From contig JAISZV010000051.1 in assembly GCA_031284475.1 (NCBI GenBank), forward strand, positions 1-7,872: a stretch of DNA of 7,872 bases. Reading direction: 5' to 3'. The DNA comes from Proteiniphilum sp. GTDB lineage: Bacteria; Bacteroidota; Bacteroidia; Bacteroidales; Dysgonomonadaceae. Below are positions 1 through 6,433 of this stretch, piece by piece. How positions within the stretch are numbered: the first letter of the stretch is position 1; each line of letters starts with the position of its first letter. The notes beneath the pieces were generated by a model, which searched no databases, had not been told where the DNA came from, and saw only the letters and a list, made by a program, of their open reading frames with translations. Made by a program: the position numbers and the translations under genes.

Positions 1-572
1 TCACTTTTCGGCGTACCGGATAAAGTAAGGCGAATATCTATTACAATTTCACCTTTCTCAGTCTCCCCTTCTCTTTTGTAAAATTCAACAGAGGCTTCCT
101 CGCCGTCCTTAGCGGTATAGGAATATTCGATAACCCAATGATCGCCCATAAAATTCCTGTAATCAGAATAAAGAGGCGCCACTATCTCATCAAAACCTGT
201 CGGGTTTTCCTGTTCCGGGAGCTCCTTCATCGTCAGTAAGGTGCGGGGTATATCTATGACTTTACTTATTGGCTGCACATTATCGGCCTGAACGTTTTGT
301 CCGCTTACCATCAACGGCGTAGTTCCATTTTCCTCAGACCAGCTATAAGCCATCACTTTAAATGTGCCGGTTTGCATTGCCATCATAGAGGAATGTGTTA
401 TGAAACGCATCGGGGAATAACGCGAGAAAGTTTTTCCGTAGGTATTTCCCAGATCATCTGTTTCCAGATATACAAAAGAGGACTCCGTATAATTATTGCT
501 TCCTTCTTCCATACAAGACGTCATCAGGAGGGTTGCTCCGATAACACATAAAAATAAAATTAGTTTTTTCAT
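1..572 (-). CDS. Putative outer-membrane/surface lipoprotein, possibly NigD-like (3' end outside window)
   Basis: An uninterrupted reading frame runs from the ATG at 572-570 to the left edge: 190 complete codons plus two bases, no stop. The protein starts MKKLILFLCVIGATLLMTSC, a classic lipoprotein signal peptide: two lysines, a hydrophobic core at residues 4-17 and a candidate lipidated Cys20. Cys20 is followed by Met-Glu-Glu; acidic residues just after the cysteine resemble the Bacteroidota lipoprotein export signal for surface display. The rest is hydrophilic and probably beta-rich, with no enzyme motif I recognise. It lies 25 bases downstream of the beta-barrel anti-sigma gene on the same strand, so it is probably the operon's last or next gene and a target of the sigma factor. 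NigD-family lipoproteins occupy this role in related systems. The NigD assignment rests on context, size and general layout, not a clear motif; that it is a lipoprotein gene is well supported. Confidence 0.85.
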   Translation of the reverse strand, partial: MKKLILFLCVIGATLLMTSCMEEGSNNYTESSFVYLETDDLGNTYGKTFSRYSPMRFITHSSMMAMQTGTFKVMAYSWSEENGTTPLMVSGQNVQADNVQPISKVIDIPRTLLTMKELPEQENPTGFDEIVAPLYSDYRNFMGDHWVIEYSYTAKDGEEASVEFYKREGETEKGEIVIDIRLTLSGTPKS

Positions 573-597
573 CTTTGCTTTCTATTTAGTGTAAATA

Positions 598-1929
598 TTA
601 AAATTCATATCTCAGCCCCACATTCAGATCCATCACGATCTTCCTGTCGGAATAAATGGTTTTATGTTCGTTCTTTGCATCAAAATAATAAGCGCCCCCT
701 ATTTTTCCATACAATCTCAATCGGTCGTAAAGGGGATAGGAAAGCCCTATGCCGGCATTGACCGAGACTTGAGGATTTCGCTGGGATATCTTTGTAATCT
801 CCTCTTCTTCCGACACCTCCGATGCATTATTAAAATTCACTGTTTGCCCTTCCCTTACTTTCCGAAATTCTCCATATATATCTTTCTCCACCATTCCCCC
901 TACGGAAGCATACACATTCAGTCGTTCCAAGGAGAAGAGATTATAGTTCACATTCAACGGGATACCCAAATAATGAAGTCTTTGTACCTCCTCTACCTTG
1001 AAGTTATTATTGGCGTTCCTTGTTTTGGAGTGAAGATAAGAGTAAACGAGGCCGGTTTCAATGGAAAGGTCGTCGAGCAAGTATTTAGAGACCGTGATCC
1101 CGAAAGAGACCGGTTGGTCGTGTTCCATTTCCGAAATATTGTCAGCCGTATTATTGGCCTGTACTTGTAGTTTATTGGCTTCCGACAGGTATTTACCTTC
1201 GTCGGGCGGCGCGTTCGCGCTCCGCAGGGTCATTGGCGTATTCACCTTTTGTTGATAAGCGGTAAGCCCCTCTCTCCCGTTAAAGGCAAGCAAGAGGGTT
1301 CCTTCTCCCTTTTCGTCGGGGATTCCTCCGTCAAAGAGAGATTTATCATCTCCTCCTACCATAATAACCTCTTCCGCATACAGCTCTTTACGGTTTTGCT
1401 CCGCTTTCTTTTCTACGGATTTCGCCAGCAACCGGAGAGTATCGGTATCCGGCCTTCTCTCCGCATCCTTTATCTGTCGCTCCATCCACGCCGCCAGCAT
1501 TCCCGCGGGAGAAGAAGAGCGGACAACCGGCTCTTTTCCGGTTCTTGCTTTTCCGGAAGCCTTTGCTATCGGCAACCGTCCGTTTCCGGCCGGCCGGACA
1601 ACCGCTCCTGACAGGGATTCCGGCGCTGTTGCCGGTTCTGTGCCGGAGCCCAGGGCGCTACCGGTAACGGGTGTCGTTGTAGCCGATTCGGAAACCATTG
1701 TTTTCGTCTGGTCCAAAGGATTCCGGAGAAACAGTATGCTGCCGGCGAGCAATACCAACCCGGCAGCCACCGATCCGGCATACCGCCACCGTTGGCGGAG
1801 TACCGCCCGGGCAGCCTCTGCCGCCCTCAGCGACCGTTCTACTCTCTCCCAACCATCCGGAGGGACAGGCGCTTCAAAACCGCTGAGTTTTGATTGAAAT
1901 CCTTTTCTAATATCGTTATCTGACGTCAT
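598..1929 (-). CDS. Dual-membrane-spanning anti-sigma factor with C-terminal outer-membrane beta-barrel (Dma-like)
   Basis: 443 residues. Residues 1-48 are a short charged cytoplasmic region containing FEAPVPPDGWERVERSL (18-34), the signature seen at the start of Bacteroidota anti-sigma/barrel proteins; there is no zinc-binding HxxxCxxC motif. A single membrane helix spans about 49-68. Residues 71-208 form a linker rich in Ser, Thr, Ala, Pro and Gly, with a charged, probably helical stretch at 144-187. The C-terminal part (about 210-443) looks like a small outer-membrane barrel: alternating strands around 275-284, 288-302, 315-332, 337-354, 386-400, 404-416 and 429-443, ending in the terminal aromatic F443 after RYE. 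The start codon overlaps the sigma stop codon (ATGA, 1926-1929), implying translational coupling. By analogy with Dma1 of Bacteroides thetaiotaomicron, the N-terminus would hold the sigma factor while the barrel senses the outer membrane. A plain porin-family annotation would miss the N-terminal half. The topology is inferred from sequence. Confidence 0.82.
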   Translation of the reverse strand: MTSDNDIRKGFQSKLSGFEAPVPPDGWERVERSLRAAEAARAVLRQRWRYAGSVAAGLVLLAGSILFLRNPLDQTKTMVSESATTTPVTGSALGSGTEPATAPESLSGAVVRPAGNGRLPIAKASGKARTGKEPVVRSSSPAGMLAAWMERQIKDAERRPDTDTLRLLAKSVEKKAEQNRKELYAEEVIMVGGDDKSLFDGGIPDEKGEGTLLLAFNGREGLTAYQQKVNTPMTLRSANAPPDEGKYLSEANKLQVQANNTADNISEMEHDQPVSFGITVSKYLLDDLSIETGLVYSYLHSKTRNANNNFKVEEVQRLHYLGIPLNVNYNLFSLERLNVYASVGGMVEKDIYGEFRKVREGQTVNFNNASEVSEEEEITKISQRNPQVSVNAGIGLSYPLYDRLRLYGKIGGAYYFDAKNEHKTIYSDRKIVMDLNVGLRYEF

Positions 1930-2492
1930 TGTATCTGTCTTTGATGGTTATGCAGGATGGCTGAAATTTTCTTGCGGAGCATACTCTTCGCCCTATGAAA
2001 TTGCGAGCGCGATGCGGCTTCATTAATACCCAGCGCTTCGGCAATCTCTTTGTGCGACATCTCTTCAAAAATATACATATTGAATACTGTTCTGTATCCG
2101 GGCGGTAAATTCTTTATCATGCCGAGCACCTCTTCCTCGGAAATATTTTCAATATCGAGCAAATTATCCGCCGGGGTTTCCGTTTCATCGGCATTGATAT
2201 AGCTGTACTCTTCCATAAAGCGGTACTTCTGCTTCTCTTTTCTGTAATTCTCTAATGCCAGATTCACGAAAATCCGTCTGAGCCAACCTTCAAAAGAACC
2301 CTTGCCCGAAAACGAGCCGATCTGCGTAAAAGCCCGGATGAATCCGTCATGCAACAAGTCGCGGGCTGTCTCTTCTTCCCCGCTGTAACGAAAACACACC
2401 GCCATCATTATAGGAGCATACCGCTCATACAATACTTTTTGGGCATTACGGTCCTGTTTTTTACAAGCTATGACAAGTTGCGAATCATCCAT
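1926..2492 (-). CDS. ECF-type RNA polymerase sigma factor (sigma-70 family), Das-like
   Basis: 188 residues, the usual size for an extracytoplasmic-function sigma factor with only regions 2 and 4. Region 2 covers about 15-88: DLLHDGFIRAF at 45-55 is the core-polymerase-binding part, and FEGWLRRIFVNLALENYRK (67-85) is the -10-recognising helix. An acidic linker (about 92-120) leads to region 4 (about 122-176), whose helix-turn-helix HKEIAEALGINEAASRSQFH (147-166) reads -35-type elements. It is the first gene of the minus-strand operon and overlaps the anti-sigma/barrel gene by four bases, so that protein is very likely its regulator. The ATG at 2492-2490 gives a protein beginning MDDSQL, right for the family; no Shine-Dalgarno is visible, as is normal in Bacteroidota. 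It probably directs transcription of envelope genes, perhaps including the downstream lipoprotein. The family call is secure; the regulon is unknown. Confidence 0.95.
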   Translation of the reverse strand: MDDSQLVIACKKQDRNAQKVLYERYAPIMMAVCFRYSGEEETARDLLHDGFIRAFTQIGSFSGKGSFEGWLRRIFVNLALENYRKEKQKYRFMEEYSYINADETETPADNLLDIENISEEEVLGMIKNLPPGYRTVFNMYIFEEMSHKEIAEALGINEAASRSQFHRAKSMLRKKISAILHNHQRQIQ

Positions 2493-2615
2493 TCTTAACC
2501 GCAGTTCATTTTATTAGATGAAAAACAAGAAAAAACGCTGCATGAACAAGCAAACTTTTCTCTCTATTTATGTTTTTTTAAGAAACTATTTCGCTAAGCA
2601 AAAACTTTCTCGCAT

Positions 2616-2647
2616 CAAAATTACTGCCAACAGAAAAAACCAGCAAA
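2616..2647 (-). promoter_or_regulatory. Bacteroidota housekeeping-type promoter for the sigma/anti-sigma/lipoprotein operon
   Basis: Read on the minus strand, TTTG (2647-2644) is followed by 20 bases and then TAATTTTG (2623-2616), an exact match to TTTG-N19/20-TAnnTTTG. Transcription would start near 2610, leaving a leader of roughly 115-120 bases before the sigma ATG. The leader is AT-rich with homopolymer runs and has no hairpin that I find convincing. A basal promoter here would supply sigma and anti-sigma together; an additional autoregulated ECF promoter cannot be excluded. Confidence 0.65.
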
Positions 2648-2677
2648 TGAAATTAATTAAGAATATGTAAATTTAAA

Positions 2678-2708
2678 TTGCGGTATAACTCTTTTTTCTC
2701 TATTTTTG
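2678..2708 (+). promoter_or_regulatory. Bacteroidota housekeeping-type promoter for the sppA-lpxK-punA-thiL operon
   Basis: TTG at 2678-2680, a 20-base spacer, then TATTTTTG at 2701-2708 fits the phylum consensus. Transcription would begin around 2714-2717, giving a short AT-rich leader of about 25 bases before the sppA ATG at 2739. The -33 box lies about 30 bases from the -33 box of the divergent sigma promoter, so the two polymerase footprints probably abut or overlap. Confidence 0.65.
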
Positions 2709-2738
2709 TACTACTTAATCAATTAATAAAATTATTCT

Positions 2739-4517
2739 ATGAAAGGTTTTCTAAAAATCATGCTCGCGTCTGCTTTGGGTTTTGTCATCGCAAACATTCT
2801 CTTTTCCTTTATTGCAATGATCTTTATTTTCGGTGCGATGGGGTCTTTTGTCGGATCTATGTCTACTCCCGAAAATTTCATTCTTCAGGAAAATACGGTA
2901 TTGGATCTCCGCCTGAACGGCCCCATCACCGAACGCGCCCCCGAAGAAAATCCGTTCACTTCCTTAATAAGTTCCGATCTTCCTTCGGATATGGGGTTGA
3001 ATGACATTGTGAGCGCCATCAGGAAAGCAAAGAATAATGATAAAGTAAAGGGTATCTATATCGATTCCCGTAACGTAATAGCTTCTATGGCTACATTGGC
3101 CGAAATCAGGCATGAACTGGAAAGTTTTAAAGAGAGCGGGAAATTCATCGTTTCCTATGCCGATACTTATACGCAGGAGGGGTATTACCTGGCTTCCGTA
3201 GCCGACAAAGTGGCCATTAATCCGCAAGGCGCGCTCGACCTCCACGGACTGGCTTCCATTCCGGTCTTTTACAAAGACGCCCTCGAAAAACTGGGAATCG
3301 AAATGCAGGTATTCAAAGTGGGAACCTATAAATCTTATGTAGAACAATATACCCAAAACGAAATGAGCAAAGCCAACAGGGAACAGGTGAGCTCTTTCCT
3401 GAACGATACATGGAGTTTCCTGAGAAGCGATCTGGCCGAATCACGCTCGCTCTCCCCCGCCGATATCGACTCTCTGGCCAACAGCCTGCCTGCCGTGCAA
3501 CCGGCCGGATTCCTGCTTTCGGCCAACCTGGTAGATACCCTCCTCTATGAAACGGAGATGAAGTATTACCTGAGATGCCTGCTCAACGTTGATGAAAATG
3601 CGAAGATCCCGTCGGCCACAGTTTCCAATATGAAATCGGTAACCACAAAAACCGTGAAGAAAACCGACAATACCATCGCCATCTTATATGCATACGGAAA
3701 CATCACTTCAGGCGCCGGCTCATCCAATATTCAGGATAAGTATATGGTGGATCAGATCGAAAAACTGAGAAAAGATAAAGAGATTAAAGCGGTGGTATTC
3801 CGCATCAACTCAAGGGGCGGCAGCGCTTTTGCTTCGGAACAGATATGGAAAGCCGTCACCGGCCTGAAAGCGGAAAAGCCGGTAGTTGTCTCTATGGGCG
3901 ACGTTGCGGCTTCCGGCGGTTATTATATTGCCTGCAACGCCGATAAAATTGTAGCCCAACCTACTACCCTGACCGGATCAATCGGTATTTTCGGCGCTAT
4001 TCCCAGTTTTGCGGGGACTGCCAAAAAATTGGGCATATCTACCGATGAGGTGAAAACCAACGAGTTTTCCGACTTCGGCAATATCGTACGTCCTTTCAAT
4101 GAAAGAGAGAAACAACTGTTACAGTCCATGATCGAGAGAGGCTACGACCTCTTCCTGACCCGTTGCGCGGAAGGACGCAACATGCCGAAAGACTCTATGG
4201 CGCTCTATGCCGAAGGCCGCGTGTGGACAGGAAACCAGGCCAAAGAGATAGGGCTGGTGGATGAACTGGGCGGAATTGAAAAAGCCATCGAAATAGCAGC
4301 CGAAATGGCTAACCTGGGTAAAAGCTACGTGGTGTTCGAGTATCCCAGGCTCCGTTCGCGTTTCGACGAATTACTCAATCCCCAAAAGGATGAACTGGTT
4401 GCCCGAACAATAAAAGAGTACCTGGGTGAAAGCTACGAAACGTTTATGCTGTTGAAAGATATCAAAGAACAGGATTATATACAGGCAAGGATTCCGTATG
4501 AACTGAATATTCAATAG
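2739..4517 (+). CDS. sppA: Signal peptide peptidase SppA, 67-kDa type (membrane serine protease)
   Basis: 592 residues, close to the 618 of E. coli SppA. It degrades signal peptides left in the membrane after protein export. A membrane anchor covers about 5-40; the rest faces the periplasm. Two tandem ClpP-like S49 domains follow. The first (about 50-280) carries the general-base lysine in GTYKSYVE (K198), and the second (about 310-540) carries the nucleophile in AASGGYYIA (S392). This split Ser/Lys dyad matches K209 and S409 of E. coli, so the enzyme should be active. RINSRGGSAFASEQIW (355-370) and TLTGSIGIFG (410-419) are further family blocks. The start at 2739 puts the anchor at the N-terminus and sits about 25 bases after the predicted transcription start. 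It is the first gene of the plus-strand operon; lpxK begins 28 bases after its stop. Divergence from an envelope sigma operon suggests, but does not prove, a link in envelope stress. Confidence 0.97.
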   Translation: MKGFLKIMLASALGFVIANILFSFIAMIFIFGAMGSFVGSMSTPENFILQENTVLDLRLNGPITERAPEENPFTSLISSDLPSDMGLNDIVSAIRKAKNNDKVKGIYIDSRNVIASMATLAEIRHELESFKESGKFIVSYADTYTQEGYYLASVADKVAINPQGALDLHGLASIPVFYKDALEKLGIEMQVFKVGTYKSYVEQYTQNEMSKANREQVSSFLNDTWSFLRSDLAESRSLSPADIDSLANSLPAVQPAGFLLSANLVDTLLYETEMKYYLRCLLNVDENAKIPSATVSNMKSVTTKTVKKTDNTIAILYAYGNITSGAGSSNIQDKYMVDQIEKLRKDKEIKAVVFRINSRGGSAFASEQIWKAVTGLKAEKPVVVSMGDVAASGGYYIACNADKIVAQPTTLTGSIGIFGAIPSFAGTAKKLGISTDEVKTNEFSDFGNIVRPFNEREKQLLQSMIERGYDLFLTRCAEGRNMPKDSMALYAEGRVWTGNQAKEIGLVDELGGIEKAIEIAAEMANLGKSYVVFEYPRLRSRFDELLNPQKDELVARTIKEYLGESYETFMLLKDIKEQDYIQARIPYELNIQ

Positions 4518-4545
4518 AATCAGTCATAACGAAAAAACTTACTCA

Positions 4546-5664
4546 ATGGAAAAGGACAAACCTTCCGCCGAAATCCGTCGCTCAATGTCGCCGTTAGCCT
4601 GGCTGTACGGCCTTGGCGTGAATTTCAGGAATACGCTGTTCGACAAAAAAATACTCAAACAAAAGAGATTCGACATTCCGGTTATCTGCGTGGGAAACCT
4701 CACCGTGGGGGGTACGGGGAAAACCCCGCATATTGAATACCTCGTCGGATTGTTGTCGCCGGCATACAAGGTTGCGGTGCTCAGCAGGGGTTACAAACGC
4801 AAGAGCAACGGCTTTGTGATTGTCGACGCCGGCTCGAAAGCGCAGAATGTGGGCGACGAACCCTTGCAAATCAAGCAGAAATTCCCGGAAACGCTGGTAG
4901 TGGTCGATAAAAACCGGGTGAGCGCCATCAGGAAAATCCTCTCCATCGAAAAAGAGGAACGCCCGGATGTGATCCTGCTCGACGACGGATTCCAGCACCG
5001 CTACGTGCAGCCTTCTCTCTCCATCCTGCTGGTGGACAGCAACCGCCCTGTTTTTGAAGACCGGTTGCTGCCCGCGGGATCATTGCGTGAACCGTTGCAG
5101 GGAAAAGAGAGGGCGTCTATCGTGATAGTCACCAAATGCGATCAGGATATGCAGCCTTTGGACTTCCGCATTTACACCAACGGCCTGAATCTCTATGCGC
5201 ATCAACAACTCTACTTCACCGGTCTCGACTATGGGGTAATCACTCCGCTCTTTCCCGAGTTGCAGGGAAAACCGCTTGAGGTGCAGGAACTCAGGAAGAA
5301 GCATGTTTTCTTAGTAACCGGAGTCGCTTTCCCCAAACCGCTTGTGGACAAACTGGAACAGATCATTTATGACCTCTACACTAAATTTTTTCCCGACCAT
5401 CACTCCTTTAAAGAGAAAGATATACAAGCAATACGCGAACTGGTCGATACGGCGGATGACAACAACAGGATCATTCTCACCACCGAGAAAGACGCCGTCC
5501 GCCTCAGGACGCTGCCCTATCTCGATGAGGAGATGAAGAAGATGCTCTATTACATCCCCGTACGCGTGTCATTCATCGATGAGAAAGAACAAGAACAATT
5601 CAACGATAATATTTTAGAACATGTTAGAAACTATCAAACAAACGGCAGATTATCTAAAGAGTAG
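4546..5664 (+). CDS. lpxK: Tetraacyldisaccharide 4'-kinase LpxK (lipid A biosynthesis)
   Basis: 372 residues. It phosphorylates the 4' position of the tetraacyl disaccharide-1-phosphate to give lipid IVA, at the cytoplasmic face of the inner membrane. A hydrophobic N-terminal stretch, SPLAWLYGLGVNFR (15-28), is the usual membrane-contact region. The Walker A segment VGNLTVGGTGKTP (49-61) contains K59 and T60. Further conserved blocks are LSRGYKR (79-85), VGDEP (102-106), the Walker B-like LLDDGFQHR (144-152), RLLPAGSLREP (173-183) and FPDHHSF (282-288). It lies 28 bases after sppA, and its last 44 bases overlap the start of punA in another frame. Many family members are around 330-370 residues, so it is full length. 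With SppA it gives the front half of the operon an envelope theme. The presence of lpxK confirms a lipid A-making Gram-negative. Confidence 0.97.
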   Translation: MEKDKPSAEIRRSMSPLAWLYGLGVNFRNTLFDKKILKQKRFDIPVICVGNLTVGGTGKTPHIEYLVGLLSPAYKVAVLSRGYKRKSNGFVIVDAGSKAQNVGDEPLQIKQKFPETLVVVDKNRVSAIRKILSIEKEERPDVILLDDGFQHRYVQPSLSILLVDSNRPVFEDRLLPAGSLREPLQGKERASIVIVTKCDQDMQPLDFRIYTNGLNLYAHQQLYFTGLDYGVITPLFPELQGKPLEVQELRKKHVFLVTGVAFPKPLVDKLEQIIYDLYTKFFPDHHSFKEKDIQAIRELVDTADDNNRIILTTEKDAVRLRTLPYLDEEMKKMLYYIPVRVSFIDEKEQEQFNDNILEHVRNYQTNGRLSKE

Positions 5665-6433
5665 AATCGAAGTAATTCCCAATACGGCCATCATCCTGGG
5701 CACCGGCCTGGGCGAACTGGTACACGAGATCGAAGATAAAAACGAGATTCCTTATACGGAGATACCTAACTTTCCGGTCTCCACGGTGGAAGGCCATAGC
5801 GGGAAACTGATCGTAGGCACGCTCGGCGGCAGGAACGTGTTGGCTATGCAGGGGCGTTTCCACTATTACGAAGGCTACGACATGAAGCAAGTTACCTTCC
5901 CTATTCGTGTCTTCCGGGCGCTGGGCGTTGAATATCTTTTCGTTTCCAACGCTGCGGGAGGGATGAATGCCAGTTTCGATGTAGGCGATATTATGCTGAT
6001 TGAAGACCATATCAACCTGTTCCCCGAACACCCGCTCCACGGAAAGAACTTCAACGAGTTGGGAACGCGCTTTCCCGACATGAGCGAGGCATACGACAAA
6101 TCGTTGCGGCTGATGGCTATGGAGATCGCCAAAGAGAAAAATATCAAACTCCAGCACGGAGTCTATATCGGCCTCCAGGGCCCGACCTTTGAAACGCCGG
6201 CCGAATATAATTTCCTGCGTATCATCGGGGGAGACGCCGTGGGCATGTCCACGGTGCCGGAAGTGATAGTGGCCAACCACGCCGGAATGAAGGTGCTGGC
6301 ATTCTCCATCATTACCGACCTGGGTGTGATCGGCAAAATTGTGGAAGTTTCACACGAAGATGTACAGGAAGCGGCCAAGATAGCCCAGCCTAAAATGGCG
6401 GAGATCATGCGTACCATTATCCGGAGAATATGA
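5621..6433 (+). CDS. punA: Purine nucleoside phosphorylase (trimeric PNP/MTAP family)
   Basis: 270 residues, normal for trimeric PNP. It cleaves purine (deoxy)nucleosides with phosphate to free base and (deoxy)ribose-1-phosphate, for purine salvage in the cytoplasm. Visible motifs: ILGTGLGE (25-32, phosphate loop), VEGHSGKL (56-63), MQGRFHYYEGY (76-86), VSNAAGGMN (108-116), GPTFETPAE (187-195) and GMSTVPEVIVA (208-218). Aligned by eye to human PNP, F190/E191 match F200/E201 and M209 matches M219. The position of human N243, which selects 6-oxopurines, is D233 here (FSIITDLGV), an MTAP-like residue. The start ATG lies within lpxK, giving a 44-base overlap; this start is chosen because MLETIKQTADYL is the expected N-terminus and no later ATG preserves the phosphate loop. 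The stop overlaps the thiL start (ATGA). Phosphorylase function is secure; exact base preference is not. Confidence 0.95.
   Translation: MLETIKQTADYLKSRIEVIPNTAIILGTGLGELVHEIEDKNEIPYTEIPNFPVSTVEGHSGKLIVGTLGGRNVLAMQGRFHYYEGYDMKQVTFPIRVFRALGVEYLFVSNAAGGMNASFDVGDIMLIEDHINLFPEHPLHGKNFNELGTRFPDMSEAYDKSLRLMAMEIAKEKNIKLQHGVYIGLQGPTFETPAEYNFLRIIGGDAVGMSTVPEVIVANHAGMKVLAFSIITDLGVIGKIVEVSHEDVQEAAKIAQPKMAEIMRTIIRRI

Noticed and set aside
297..551. 84-codon plus-strand open frame near the left edge
   Set aside because: It lies opposite the lipoprotein frame, which has a proper signal peptide and operon position, so the plus-strand frame is a shadow.
664..1170. 168-codon plus-strand open frame opposite the barrel domain
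   Set aside because: It lies antisense to the well-supported anti-sigma/barrel gene, has no recognisable domain and no promoter; it is a shadow of the coding strand.
598..1929. Plain porin or PorT-like outer-membrane protein with a cleaved signal peptide
   Set aside because: The hydrophobic segment begins only at about residue 49 after a charged, conserved anti-sigma-like tail and has no clear signal-peptidase site, and the gene is coupled to an ECF sigma factor.
2495..2509. Four-codon minus-strand mini-frame (Met-Asn-Cys-Gly-stop) ending just before the sigma start codon
   Set aside because: It could be a leader peptide for coupling, but it is so short that chance is the simpler explanation and nothing else supports it.
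2592..2600. Short GCTAAGC symmetry in the sigma leader as a possible operator or hairpin
   Set aside because: Only three base pairs around one base are perfect; symmetry this small is expected by chance.
2586..2615. Short minus-strand frame (ATG then nine codons to TAG) next to the sigma promoter
   Set aside because: Its ATG lies directly after the -7 box, upstream of the expected transcription start, so it would not be in the mRNA.
5654..6280. 208-codon minus-strand open frame opposite punA
   Set aside because: It is entirely antisense to a purine nucleoside phosphorylase with all motifs intact; its His-rich low-complexity translation has no family resemblance.
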